This document shows, in pieces, positions 43,833 to 52,983 of a stretch of 64,000 nt of DNA. How positions within the stretch are numbered: the first letter of the stretch is position 1; each line of letters opens with the position of its first letter. The stretch covers positions 1 to 64,000 of the forward strand of contig JALEGE010000205.1 of assembly GCA_022760335.1 (NCBI GenBank), given 5' to 3'. A model generated the notes under the pieces. That model was not told the DNA's origin. It saw nothing but the letters and a program-made list of their open reading frames with translations, and did not search any database. The stretch is from Hyphomonadaceae bacterium. Lineage in GTDB: Bacteria > Pseudomonadota > Alphaproteobacteria > Caulobacterales > Hyphomonadaceae. Made by a program: the position numbers and the translations under genes.

Positions 43833-45595
43833 CAGAAGGCCTGTCCAATGGAGATATAGACCTGAACCGGGTCATCGTCCGGTCCTTTGTTCAGTGGTGT
43901 TGCCAAATCCAGGCGAACCGGGCCTGCAGGGGTCTGGTAGCGCACACCTAGGCCTGCACCGAGACTGAGATCGTCCATGCGTGGCAATCTGGCTTCTGAG
44001 ACCGAGCCACCATCAACAAAGGCGACCGCACCGAAACGGCCAGACCCGCGCCAACGCATTTCGAGTGAAAGCTCCGTCAGTCCGCGTCCGCCGGTTGGTG
44101 CATTCTCGTCATCACGCGGGCCGATTGCCTGATAGGCATAGCCGCGCACGCTGCCGCCGCCACCCGCATAAAAGCGCTGTTCGGAGGGCAGGTCGCTGAC
44201 TGCCGCGCCTAGCACCGAGCCGAGATGTGCCCGCCCGGCCAGGACAAACCGATCATCCTCACCAAAAGGCAGATAGGCGCTGGCTTGTCCGCCAAGGCGC
44301 ACATAGCGGGTAGATTCATCACCGAAAACATAAGTTGGTGTGGCGGTGGAATCGAGCCGCCAGCCTTGGGTCGGGTCCAGCAGGGAATTGGAATAGTCGA
44401 GCCGGAGGCCACCGTTTAGGAACAGCAGCTGCAGATCGCGATCGCCCAATGGGCCGGTCTCGCTCAGAACTTCGCCGCTAGCCCCAACTGTCCAGGCTAT
44501 GCGTGGACTTTCGATGATTTCCAGAGCTGAGCCTACTCGGATCGACTGGCGGTCGAAGGCATCGGTTGTATCGTCGCTAAGTCTGGTGCTGAACACCAGG
44601 CCACGCCCGAACCCGAATTCGTTGGGACGGCGCCAATGGATATCAAGATTGCGGGATAGCTCGGCCAGATTGAGCTGGGCTTCCAGCACGTCACCACTGC
44701 GGGTCAGATTGCGCCGTGTAAACTCGCTGCTCAGGCCATAGCCATCGGCGGTCGAGTAGCTCGCGCCCACAGCTATTGTATGGCGCGGCCGCTCGACCAT
44801 TTCCAACACCAGATCCCGGATTTCATCGCCAGTTTCAGGATCGATCTCTGAGGGGGATGGAGCCAAGCGCGCACTGGAGCGGGTGAAAAGGCGCGTTTCG
44901 GCCAGGCGCCGATTGAAGCGTGTCAGTATGTCCGGTGAATAAAGGTCGCCCGGCTGATGAAGTTTCAGCGTGTTGATATAATCGGTACTGGTCTTCAGCC
45001 CGTCAGGAACGAGAAGCTCGCCGAACCGGATACGCGGCCCGGCTCGTAGTTTCAGAATGACGTGGATTTCTGCAGTCTCGCGGTCGCCAATCACGTCGCG
45101 CGGCGCGGTATCGGCCTCGGCATAGCCAAGTGTGCGTAGTTTCGCCAAGAGGGCCCGCTCGGCGGACAAGATGCGGGCTGGGATAGCCAGGTCGCCGGAA
45201 GCGAGCTGCAGGCTGTCGGCGAGTACATCCTGCTCAGCCTCATCAGGCGCGGGACCGTCATAGACGACGGTGATCTCGCCAACGGCGAAGCGTGGTCCGG
45301 GATCGACGCGCAAGCGCGGGCGCGGGGGATCTTCCGAGGTTATGGCGAAATCGATTGTCGGGTCGAAATAGGCCTCGGCGTTCAGGGCCGCGCGCACGCG
45401 CTCGCCGGCCTGGCGGGCCTGGCGCCGCGCTTCCAGTTGCGAGCGGGCGGGTTCGAAATTCGGGACAGCCGTGCTTACGGTCTCGCGCCAGTTTCCGCTT
45501 GTCGCGTCGACATAGTCGATATCTACGCCCTGGCCATAAGCCAGCGCGGCGATGCCAGAGGCTGCCATGAGGGTTGAAACTGTTCGCCAGGCCAA
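43832..45595 (-). CDS. tamA: Outer-membrane assembly protein TamA
   Basis: Protein of 587 residues of the BamA/TamA family. A signal peptide (about 1-22, ending AYG-QG) is followed by three POTRA domains (about 30-260). The 16-strand barrel has the conserved VRGYAYQAIGPRD (VRGF/Y loop 6), and the terminal YISIGQAF ends in Phe. The TTG at 45595 is used because it completes the signal peptide; an ATG 9 codons later would shorten it. TamA inserts outer-membrane proteins together with TamB, encoded next. Confidence 0.93.
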   Translation of the reverse strand: MAWRTVSTLMAASGIAALAYGQGVDIDYVDATSGNWRETVSTAVPNFEPARSQLEARRQARQAGERVRAALNAEAYFDPTIDFAITSEDPPRPRLRVDPGPRFAVGEITVVYDGPAPDEAEQDVLADSLQLASGDLAIPARILSAERALLAKLRTLGYAEADTAPRDVIGDRETAEIHVILKLRAGPRIRFGELLVPDGLKTSTDYINTLKLHQPGDLYSPDILTRFNRRLAETRLFTRSSARLAPSPSEIDPETGDEIRDLVLEMVERPRHTIAVGASYSTADGYGLSSEFTRRNLTRSGDVLEAQLNLAELSRNLDIHWRRPNEFGFGRGLVFSTRLSDDTTDAFDRQSIRVGSALEIIESPRIAWTVGASGEVLSETGPLGDRDLQLLFLNGGLRLDYSNSLLDPTQGWRLDSTATPTYVFGDESTRYVRLGGQASAYLPFGEDDRFVLAGRAHLGSVLGAAVSDLPSEQRFYAGGGGSVRGYAYQAIGPRDDENAPTGGRGLTELSLEMRWRGSGRFGAVAFVDGGSVSEARLPRMDDLSLGAGLGVRYQTPAGPVRLDLATPLNKGPDDDPVQVYISIGQAF

Positions 45596-45829
45596 ATTTC
45601 GTGTCGTCCTTGACTTTATCCGCGCCGACCTTTGTCACTTCAGCCCATGCGAATTGGATACCAACTTCACCCGCGCCCACGGCCATCATATGGTGCGTGT
45701 ATCGCCAACTGGTGAATAGGTTTTTCACATCGCATGGAACTTGCAGTTTCCTGACCGCAGCACCGGCCAAACCGTGGCATGCAAAGGCGTGCACGAGCTG
45801 GATAGGCTTCGGCAGATGGGAGGATTGAG

Positions 45830-46417
45830 ATGAGCGAAAACAGCCAGGTGGAAGCCAAGCTTCTTCTCGATGCATGGAAGTCAGGGGACCTTGCCTCGCG
45901 GGATAAGCTATTCGACCTTCTTTACACAGAGCTGCGCCAGATCTCTGCAGCATTGCTGCGCGCTGAGAGCAACAACTCCCTGTCGACGGGCGACCTTGTG
46001 AATGAGGCTGTCCTGCGTCTTATCCAGCTTGATCATATCGAATGGGCCGACAAGGCGCACTTCCTGGCTCTGTCAGCACGGGCGATGCGCCGTGTGTTAA
46101 TCGATCATGCCCGCCGTAAAGGGGCCGATAAGCGCCGGCATGAGAAGGTTACGCTGGTCACGCGCCTGGGCGATGGCAAGCAGGATCGGCTGGACCTTGA
46201 TCATCTGGAGAAGGCCCTGATCCGCCTGTCTGTCATCGACAAGTCCAAGGCCGATATTGTCGAGTTGCGCTATTTTGGCGGGCTTACGCTGGAGGAAGTT
46301 GGCGAGGTGATGGGCCAGTCAGAGTCCACGGTAAAGCGCCAATGGCGTGTGGCGCGGGCCTGGTTGCTGGATGCCATGCGCGATCCTGAGGAAAGCGGGC
46401 AGGGCGAGCAGGAATAG
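45830..46417 (+). CDS. ECF-like sigma factor (sigma-70 ECF subfamily, PF07638-type)
   Basis: Protein of 195 residues. Region 2 is visible as LFDLLYTELRQISAALLRAE followed by LVNEAVLRLIQ, with LSARAMRRVLIDHARRKGADKR after it. Region 4 is IVELRYFGGLTLEEVGEVMGQSESTVKRQWRVARAWL. This is the ECF-like group (often found beside Ser/Thr kinases) rather than EcfG. GGGAGG lies 8 bp before the ATG. It ends 47 bp before the GTA terminase on the same strand, so it may be read into, or control, the GTA cluster. No anti-sigma gene is adjacent. Confidence 0.9.
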   Translation: MSENSQVEAKLLLDAWKSGDLASRDKLFDLLYTELRQISAALLRAESNNSLSTGDLVNEAVLRLIQLDHIEWADKAHFLALSARAMRRVLIDHARRKGADKRRHEKVTLVTRLGDGKQDRLDLDHLEKALIRLSVIDKSKADIVELRYFGGLTLEEVGEVMGQSESTVKRQWRVARAWLLDAMRDPEESGQGEQE

Positions 46418-46464
46418 CGCGCTGACAATCCGACTGGGGCGTATCGGACTGACGATCCCCCAGC

Positions 46465-47790
46465 ATGAGTGATGATGAATCCGAGCCGCAGGAACCGGCC
46501 GTCGAGTTGGACTGGTCTGTCTGGGAACCGGGTGCTGATCTGCCAAGTTCAGCAGTGGAGCACGTCCCATTTCTGGAGACGGCGCGCGAGAGTCAACGTC
46601 CGCCGCAGGGGGAATGGCGCAATTGGCTGTTCCTGGGCGGGCGCGGCTCCGGCAAGACACGGGCCGGGGCGGAGTGGATCTGCTTTTCGGTCCGTCATGG
46701 CGGCACGCGGCGCGGGGCGCTGGTGGGCAGCACGCTAAGTGAAGTGCGCGAGGTGATGATTGACGGGCCGTCCGGCATTCGCGCCGTGGCGACACCGCCT
46801 GGCGAGGAGATGCCGGCTTATGAAGTTACCCGCCGGCGGGTCGTATTTCCCAATGGCGCAGAACTGTACGCTTTTTCTGCGGCCGATCCGGAAAGTCTGC
46901 GCGGGCCGCAATTCGAAGCGGCCTGGTGTGATGAACTTGCAGCCTGGCCGGCTGCCGGTGCGGCCTGGGACATGCTGCAACTGGGGCTGCGTCTTGGGTC
47001 GCAGCCACGTGCCATGGCCACGACCACGCCAAAGCCAAGCAAACTGATCAAGCGCCTGGTGGCCGAGCCGATCACGGCGGTCACGCGCTCCACCACACAG
47101 GAGAATGCCGCTCATCTCGCGCCGGGCTTCATGGCGGTGATGCGCAGCCAGTATGGTTATGGCGCGTTGGCCCAGCAGGAGCTTGATGGCGAGATTGTCG
47201 AGCCGACCGAAGGCGCGCTCTGGACGCTTTCCATGCTCAACAAATGCCGTGCCAGTGAGGCGCCGGAACGGTTCGAGGATCTGCTTGTGGCCATCGACCC
47301 GCCGGTAGGGGCCGGACCACGCGCGGATGCATGCGGGATCGTGGCCGTCGGGCGGGCGAGAATGCCTGGTTATCCCGAACACTGTTTCGTGCTCGCCGAT
47401 GCCAGTGTACGTGGCTTGAAACCGCTCGATTGGGCTGGCCGGGCCGTGGCGCTGTGCAATGAAGTGGGCGCCGTGGCGATCGTGGCAGAGGCCAATCAGG
47501 GTGGAGAGATGGTCCGCGAAGTTCTGGAATTGGCCGGGGCGAAGATGCCGGTGCGGCTGGTGCACGCCAAGGTCGATAAGCGTGGGCGCGCCCTGCCGGT
47601 GGCCACGCTCTATGCTCGTGGGCGGGTGCGCCATGTCGGGCAGTTCGAAGAGCTGGAAAGCGAGATGATGCGCTTTGGAACATCGGCCATGTCAGGCTCG
47701 CCAGACCGGCTCGATGCGTTGGTCTGGGCGGTCTGGGCGCTGATGATTGATGGCCGGGGCGGACGCGATCCACGCCTCAGGCGGCTCTAG
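46465..47790 (+). CDS. GTA terminase large subunit (g2-like)
   Basis: Protein of 441 residues. The ATPase Walker A is FLGGRGSGKTRAGAEW (about 56-71) and the Walker B region is FEAAWCDELAAWP (about 151-163). The nuclease domain shows VAIDPPVG and the late acidic SGSPDRLDALVWAVWAL. It packages DNA into gene-transfer-agent heads and matches the g2-type terminases of alphaproteobacterial GTAs. No small terminase (g1) is recognised upstream; an ECF-like sigma gene is there instead. Its stop overlaps the convergent partner gene by 4 bp. Confidence 0.93.
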   Translation: MSDDESEPQEPAVELDWSVWEPGADLPSSAVEHVPFLETARESQRPPQGEWRNWLFLGGRGSGKTRAGAEWICFSVRHGGTRRGALVGSTLSEVREVMIDGPSGIRAVATPPGEEMPAYEVTRRRVVFPNGAELYAFSAADPESLRGPQFEAAWCDELAAWPAAGAAWDMLQLGLRLGSQPRAMATTTPKPSKLIKRLVAEPITAVTRSTTQENAAHLAPGFMAVMRSQYGYGALAQQELDGEIVEPTEGALWTLSMLNKCRASEAPERFEDLLVAIDPPVGAGPRADACGIVAVGRARMPGYPEHCFVLADASVRGLKPLDWAGRAVALCNEVGAVAIVAEANQGGEMVREVLELAGAKMPVRLVHAKVDKRGRALPVATLYARGRVRHVGQFEELESEMMRFGTSAMSGSPDRLDALVWAVWALMIDGRGGRDPRLRRL

Positions 47791-48218
47791 CGGCCGGTGC
47801 GGAAGGCCTTGCGGCCGATATAGGGATTGGCCTTGGGGGCCTGAGCTTCCGCATTTTCAGGCTCAGATGAGCCCTCGGGTTCAGGTGCTTTCCAATCGGA
47901 GCTCAGCACGGTGCGGATATGCGTGAGTGCCATGGAAGCAGTCTTGATCTCGTCCGCATCGACATCCGGGTCGACCCGTCTGGCCAGCATCTTCATATGG
48001 TGGGCCGACAGGGCATCGAGCGTTTTGGCAAAGACATCCTCGCCGAGCGTATTGCGCAGGCGCAGAATGTCTTCCCGTGTCTGCTTGCCGGCATTGACCT
48101 GTTTCTTGGCGAGCTTGATCGCTGCAGATGACCAGTCGCGCGCGGGGATTCCGGAGAACACATCCGGCGTGTTCACAATGGTTTCCAGGACGGCACGGCC
48201 ATCGACAGTCAGGCTCAT
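47787..48218 (-). CDS. ParA-partner protein, unknown
   Basis: Protein of 143 residues that I do not recognise by family. It is mostly helical in its first 100 residues (AAIKLAKKQVNAGKQTREDI, DVFAKTLDALSAHHMKMLAR), with an acidic low-complexity linker (PEPEGSSEPENAEA) and a short basic tail (PYIGRKAFRTGR). The ATG overlaps the parA stop (ATGA), so the two are co-translated. By analogy with orphan ParA systems it could be the adaptor that ties the ATPase to its cargo; this is inference. It runs antisense to the GTA genes. Confidence 0.7.
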   Translation of the reverse strand: MSLTVDGRAVLETIVNTPDVFSGIPARDWSSAAIKLAKKQVNAGKQTREDILRLRNTLGEDVFAKTLDALSAHHMKMLARRVDPDVDADEIKTASMALTHIRTVLSSDWKAPEPEGSSEPENAEAQAPKANPYIGRKAFRTGR

Positions 48219-49099
48219 TTCAACAGCTCCACGAGTTCCTTGTGCAGGGCGTCCAGGGTGCCCAATGCTTCACCCGGCCATTTTTGTGCCAGGGTCGGTG
48301 CATGGCCAAGCTCGATCGGGTTGACCGCGAAATCCGGTGTCGCCGGGATAATCGTGCTCAGCATGGCATAATCCGTATCGCCGCCCTCGGCGCCTTCTGC
48401 CATAGCATTTAAGACGATTCTCTGATGCGCGCTGTTGGTGAAGCGTGTGGCGAGCACATAAGGCAGGCCATCGCCGGAATCCCGGTTCAGTTGCGGCAAC
48501 ACATCACCGATGAAGAGATCCAGACCCAACGTCGACATGAAGTCCGGAATGGTCGGCACGATCAGAAGGTCCGAGGCTGCAAGCACTGTTTCGGTCATGG
48601 CCGAGATGCCTGGCGGGCAGTCGCACAGGATAATATCGAATTCCTTGCGCAGATGCTCCAGGTCCGCTGTCAGCCTGTTGCCGACGCGGCCTTCAATGGC
48701 GTGCATCGAAAAGCCCTGCGATGTCAGCTCATAAATCAGCGAACGCTCGGTGCGGCGCAGGCCGGGCGAGCAGGCGACCAGCGAGATATCGAGCGTACGG
48801 CCCGTATGCGTGACATCACTGGCGCGCGGGGTGACGAATTCCGACAGGCGCATCATGCGCTCGCCAAAGAAATTCTCGTCGAGATAATCCGTGACTGTCT
48901 TGTGGCTGGCAATTGCTTCGTAAAGGCGCTCATCGCCGCCGCGCCCGAACACGATCATTGAGGCATTGGCCTGCATATCGAGATCGACCACCAGTGTGCG
49001 CCGGCCTTCGGCGGCGAAAGCTTCAGCCAGGCTGACGCAGGTTGTGGTCTTGCCGACCCCTCCCTTGGAATTGGCAATAGAAATGATCTTTCCGGACAT
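48215..49099 (-). CDS. ParA/MinD-family ATPase inside the GTA cluster
   Basis: Protein of 294 residues. The deviant Walker A is SKGGVGKTTT (11-20) with signature Lys, the A-prime motif is LVVDLDMQANAS, and the Walker B is IILCDCPPGISA. It is chromosome- or cargo-positioning in type, but it is not next to parB or the origin here. It is transcribed against the flanking GTA terminase and portal genes and is paired only with the small gene at 47787. A role in placing GTA DNA or capsids in the cell is attractive but unproven. Confidence 0.9.
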   Translation of the reverse strand: MSGKIISIANSKGGVGKTTTCVSLAEAFAAEGRRTLVVDLDMQANASMIVFGRGGDERLYEAIASHKTVTDYLDENFFGERMMRLSEFVTPRASDVTHTGRTLDISLVACSPGLRRTERSLIYELTSQGFSMHAIEGRVGNRLTADLEHLRKEFDIILCDCPPGISAMTETVLAASDLLIVPTIPDFMSTLGLDLFIGDVLPQLNRDSGDGLPYVLATRFTNSAHQRIVLNAMAEGAEGGDTDYAMLSTIIPATPDFAVNPIELGHAPTLAQKWPGEALGTLDALHKELVELLK

Positions 49100-49327
49100 T
49101 CTTCCTCTCCGACCAAGCCCTCGCAGAGGCGGTGCGATAACCGGCTTTCCGCTGGGTGACTAGCGCCACTGTAGCAAAGATTGCGGAAAACGAAGGGGCT
49201 TTCCATGATTTTAAACGCTTAAACTTCTGAAAGATTGGGGGTTTTCGAAGAACAATCCGACTGGGAATTGTGCCGCGCTAAAAACACTCATCGTCGAAAA
49301 ATCCAGAAAACAGACGGAGCGCGGTCC

Positions 49328-50467
49328 ATGGTTTGGCCTTTTCCTGCGCGCAGCGAGTCAAAGACTGCTGGCGTGCCTCTCGTTGCCCTGGCCCAGCTCG
49401 GGTCGCCAAGATGGGGGCCGCGCAGCCCGGCGGCACTAACCCGCGATGGTTATCTCGAAAACGCGGTGGCCTATCGCTGTGTACGCATGGTGGCAGAAGC
49501 CGCCGCCAGCGTGCCGCTGCGCACTGAAGATGAAGGCCTGGCCAGCCTGCTCGCCCGTCCACTTCCGGATATGGATGGCACCAGCCTGCTGCAGAGCTTG
49601 CACGCGCATCTCCAGATCACTGGCAATGCCTATCTCGAAGCCGTCAGCCTGGCCGATGATGAACCGCCCGGCGCGCTCTTTGTGCTGCGCCCGGACCGGA
49701 TGAAGGCCAATACCGGTTTCAATGGCTGGATCGAGGGCTGGACCTATGAGGTGGGCCGCACCAAACGCGCCATTCAACGCAGTGACGATGGCTGGCTGCC
49801 CGTCCTGCATTTCAAACTCTTCAATCCGGGTGATGATATTTACGGCCTCTCGCCGCTCGCCCCGGCGCGCAAGGCGCTGGACATGCACAATGCCGGCGCG
49901 GACTGGCAAAAGGCGCTGATCGACAATTCCGCCCGGCCCTCCGGTGCGCTGGTCTATGGCCAGGACGGCGCGCGGATGACCGATGAACAATTCTCGCGTC
50001 TGAAGGACGAGTTGGAAAGCGCCCATACTGGCTTTGCCAATGCCGGCCGGCCCCTGCTGCTCGAAGGTGGGCTCGATTGGAAACCCATGTCGCTGTCACC
50101 CGCCGACATGGACTTCCGCGAGGCGCGCAACACCGCGGCGCGCGAAATCGCGCTGGCCTTTGGTGTGCCACCCATGTTGCTGGGTATTCCCGGCGACAAC
50201 ACGTATTCGAATTATCGCGAGGCCAATGCGGCCTTCTGGAAGATGACCGTCCTGCCGCTGGCCCAGCGTGTGGCCTCGGCGCTGTCGAACTGGCTCGTCC
50301 CGCGCTTTCCCTCTGCGGGCCCGGTCACCTGCTGTGTCGACAGCGTTCCCGCACTGGCCGGTGAGCGCGCTGATCTCTTTGCCAAGCTGGATCAGGCGAG
50401 CTTCCTGACCGAAGCGGAAAAGCGCAGCCTCGCCGGCCTCGCGCCGCGCTCTGGAGGTCCGGCATGA
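49328..50467 (+). CDS. GTA/HK97-type portal protein (g3-like)
   Basis: Protein of 379 residues of the HK97-family phage portal. Key stretches are YLENAVAYRCVRMVAEAAAS near 38-57, LHFKLFNPGDDIYGLSPL near 160-177, SARPSGAL and EIALAFGVPPMLLGIPGDNTYSNYREA near 278-304. It forms the dodecameric vertex through which DNA is pumped. The ATG at 49328 follows GGAG by about 9 bp; the frame extends 31 codons upstream without similarity. It is separated from the terminase by the antisense parA pair. Confidence 0.92.
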   Translation: MVWPFPARSESKTAGVPLVALAQLGSPRWGPRSPAALTRDGYLENAVAYRCVRMVAEAAASVPLRTEDEGLASLLARPLPDMDGTSLLQSLHAHLQITGNAYLEAVSLADDEPPGALFVLRPDRMKANTGFNGWIEGWTYEVGRTKRAIQRSDDGWLPVLHFKLFNPGDDIYGLSPLAPARKALDMHNAGADWQKALIDNSARPSGALVYGQDGARMTDEQFSRLKDELESAHTGFANAGRPLLLEGGLDWKPMSLSPADMDFREARNTAAREIALAFGVPPMLLGIPGDNTYSNYREANAAFWKMTVLPLAQRVASALSNWLVPRFPSAGPVTCCVDSVPALAGERADLFAKLDQASFLTEAEKRSLAGLAPRSGGPA

Positions 50468-50706
50468 CTGCGGCCTTGCCAGGCCCAGAGCGCCGGCTGA
50501 CTTATGGTGTGATCATTACACTCGTCGTGCAATTTGCGGCGGGATTCATGTGGGCCGGCAGTGCGGGCGAGCGGCTGGAGAATGTCGAGGCAAGCTTGGC
50601 TGTTACGAGGACAGACCATGTGCGTCTTGCGCGGGTGGAAACCAAGATCGAGGCGATCAGCGCCCAGCTCGACCGGATCGAACATCGCCTGGAGTCCCAG
50701 GAATGA
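50464..50706 (+). CDS. Small GTA membrane/coiled-coil protein (g3.5-like)
   Basis: Protein of 80 residues. It has one hydrophobic segment (TYGVIITLVVQFAAGFMW, about 13-30) and a C-terminal heptad-rich coiled coil (RLENVEASLAV ... VETKIEAISAQLDRIEHRL). A similar small gene sits between portal and protease in other GTAs. Starts and stops overlap the portal and protease genes by 4 bp each. Confidence 0.75.
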   Translation: MTAALPGPERRLTYGVIITLVVQFAAGFMWAGSAGERLENVEASLAVTRTDHVRLARVETKIEAISAQLDRIEHRLESQE

Positions 50707-51116
50707 CCGGCCCGCTGCTGATCGAAGGGTACGCTGCCCTGAATGACCTGCCGGATCAGGTTGGCGACCGCATTCGCGCCGGGGCTTTCTCGCGCAGCCT
50801 CCGTGGTGGCGGCGGTGGCATCCCGATGCTGCTACAGCACAAGTCCGGCGCCATTGCCGGGCGGTGGACGCGCATTGTCGAGACAGGCGTTGGGCTGATG
50901 GTGCGCGGCCTTGTCGAGGCGCCCGGAGCGCTCGCCCTTATCAATTCAGGCCTGGATGGCCTGTCCATCGGGTTTCGCCCGCGTCTTGCCCGACCCCTGG
51001 TTGGCGGCGGGCGCGACCTCATCGACCTCGACCTGGTCGAGATTTCCCTTGTCGCTCATCCGATGCAGCCGGCGGCGAGGTTCAAGGTGCCGGGGCTCAA
51101 TCGAGCCGCGGCCTAA
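50703..51116 (+). CDS. HK97-type prohead protease (g4-like)
   Basis: Protein of 137 residues of the U35 prohead protease family. The catalytic His lies in MLLQHKSGAIAGRW (about 42-55) and the nucleophile Ser in LDGLSIGFRP. IDLDLVEISLVAHPMQPAA is the family end motif. It trims the scaffold-like N-terminus of the capsid protein during head maturation. It is shorter than many phage versions but normal for GTAs. The start at 50703 overlaps the previous stop. Confidence 0.9.
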   Translation: MTGPLLIEGYAALNDLPDQVGDRIRAGAFSRSLRGGGGGIPMLLQHKSGAIAGRWTRIVETGVGLMVRGLVEAPGALALINSGLDGLSIGFRPRLARPLVGGGRDLIDLDLVEISLVAHPMQPAARFKVPGLNRAAA

Positions 51117-51143
51117 TCGCTGCCCCTGGTCCAAGGAGACACC

Positions 51144-52325
51144 ATGACCACCGAAACCAAGATGGCCCGCCCCGGATCGGGGTCGGGCGACGCTGACCTC
51201 ATGGCCGCGTTCGAGGCCTACAAGCAGGCCAATGATGCGCGCCTGAGCGAAATCGAAACGCGCGGAAAGGCCGATCCGCTCACCGATGAACGCCTCGCGC
51301 GCATCGACCGGCGGCTAGAAGCGCTCAGCCTGAAATCGGCCACGCCGGCTGTCTCGGCCACCACGCCGAAAGCTGACACCGCACAGACTGAAGCCTGGCA
51401 ACGCTATCTGCGCACGGGCGATGAAAGCGGGATTTCCCGCCTGGATACCAAGTCGCTCAACACGGGCGATGATGCCCAGGGCGGCTATGTTGCTCCGCCA
51501 GAGCTTGACCGTCTGATCGAGGCTCGCCTGCAGGTGGCTTCGCCTATGCGCTCGATTGCGACGGTGCGCCAGACTTCTGCGGGTGCCTACAAGAAACCAG
51601 TTGGTCTCGGCGCAGCGGCGACCTGGGGCGATGAAACCACCGCCCGCGACACACCAACCACGGCGCCGACGCTCGCCCTGCTCGACTTCCCTGTGGGCGA
51701 ACTCTACGCCATGCCGGCGGCCACGCAGACCATCCTGGAAGACACCTATGCCGACATCGATGCCTGGCTGGCCGATGAGGTCGAGATCGCCTTTTCCGCC
51801 CAGGAAAGTGCGGCCTTCGTTAGCGGCGATGGCGATGGCAAGCCCAAGGGCTTCCTCGACTACACCATCGTCGCCGATGCCTCCCACACCTGGGGCTCGA
51901 TCGGCTCTGTGGCCGGCGACTTCACGCTCGATGATCCGGCCGACCAGTTGATCGACTTGATCTATGCGCCGAAATCCCAGTTCCGCGCCAATGGCCGCTT
52001 TGTGATGAACCGCCGCACGGTCTCGGCGGTGCGCAAGCTGAAGGACACTGATGGCCGATATATCTGGCAGCCCGGCTCGGGCGGTGATGCGGCCACCATC
52101 TTCGGTTATCCGGTCACCGAGATCGAAGACATGCCGGACATCGCCGCGACCAATGCCGCCATTGCCTTCGGTGATTTCCGCCGCGGCTATCTCATCGTCG
52201 ACCGCCAGGGCTCCCGCGTCCTGCGCGACCCCTTCTCTTCGAAGCCTTACGTCCTGTTCTACACCTCCAAGCGTGTGGGCGGCGGCGTGCAGAACTTCGA
52301 CGCCATCAAGGTGATGGTCTTCTAG
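51144..52325 (+). CDS. GTA major capsid protein (g5-like)
   Basis: Protein of 393 residues of the HK97 fold. Residues 1-100 form a helical delta/scaffold region (FEAYKQANDARLSEIE). The mature shell follows, with GGYVAPPELDRLIEARLQV, the E-loop/spine region and the family-typical GDFRRGYLIVDRQGSRVLRDPF and KVMVF end. AAGGAGA lies 6 bp before the ATG. It is preceded by the protease that should remove the delta region. Confidence 0.94.
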   Translation: MTTETKMARPGSGSGDADLMAAFEAYKQANDARLSEIETRGKADPLTDERLARIDRRLEALSLKSATPAVSATTPKADTAQTEAWQRYLRTGDESGISRLDTKSLNTGDDAQGGYVAPPELDRLIEARLQVASPMRSIATVRQTSAGAYKKPVGLGAAATWGDETTARDTPTTAPTLALLDFPVGELYAMPAATQTILEDTYADIDAWLADEVEIAFSAQESAAFVSGDGDGKPKGFLDYTIVADASHTWGSIGSVAGDFTLDDPADQLIDLIYAPKSQFRANGRFVMNRRTVSAVRKLKDTDGRYIWQPGSGGDAATIFGYPVTEIEDMPDIAATNAAIAFGDFRRGYLIVDRQGSRVLRDPFSSKPYVLFYTSKRVGGGVQNFDAIKVMVF

Positions 52326-52422
52326 ATCCCCGAGACCACCCACCTTGCGCGGGGCCCGGTTCCTCCCCCTGTCCGGGCCCCGCATTCCTTTTCTTCCGCG
52401 CCTTTTTCGAGAGGACATGCCC

Positions 52423-52983
52423 ATGACCCTGACGGTGATCACACCGCCAGCCACCCCGCCTGTGGCGCTCGCCGAGATGAAAGCCTTCCTGCGCATCGGC
52501 CATGACAGCGAGGATACGCTGGTGGCAGACCTGACAGAGGCCGCGACCGGGCAGGTCGAGGGCCTGCTCGGTAAGGTGCTCGTCACGCGCACGCTGGAGC
52601 GCTGTTACCAGGCCTGGCCACCGACCCTGAGCGGGCGCGGCGCGCATTTGCGGCCTGGTCCGGTCTCGGCGCTGACCAGTGTGACTGTCCTTGATGCAGA
52701 TGATGTCGGCGAGGATGTCACCTCGCGGTTCAAGCTGGATTGCGGGCGGTTGAGACTGCGGCCCTGGAGTTTTGCGCCCGCGATCCCCGCGGGTGGATTG
52801 GTGAAGGTGCGCTTTGAGGCCGGTTATGGTGCGGCCAGTGCGGTGCCGGCAGATCTTATCCTCGCGGTTCAACGCATGGCCCAGGAGACCTATCGCTCCG
52901 CCGAGTTCGGCGATGGCCGGAGCCCTGGGGTGCCGCGTGATGTGGAAGGCCTGCTCGCGGCGTATCGGGAAATCCGGCTATGA
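52423..52983 (+). CDS. GTA head-tail connector (g6-like)
   Basis: Protein of 186 residues with the phage gp6-like/phiE125 gp8 connector pattern (PPVALAEMKAFLRIGHDSEDTLV near 12-34, VEGLLGKVLVTRTL, AVQRMAQETYRSAEFG). It forms the adaptor ring under the portal. The ATG at 52423 is preferred because AGAGGA lies 7 bp upstream, which would be too close to the ATG at 52417. The stop overlaps the next gene by 4 bp. Confidence 0.88.
   Translation: MTLTVITPPATPPVALAEMKAFLRIGHDSEDTLVADLTEAATGQVEGLLGKVLVTRTLERCYQAWPPTLSGRGAHLRPGPVSALTSVTVLDADDVGEDVTSRFKLDCGRLRLRPWSFAPAIPAGGLVKVRFEAGYGAASAVPADLILAVQRMAQETYRSAEFGDGRSPGVPRDVEGLLAAYREIRL

Noticed and set aside
51315..52592. Minus-strand open frame of 425 codons opposite the capsid gene
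   Set aside because: The capsid protein is unambiguous. The antisense product is Arg/Gly-rich and matches nothing.
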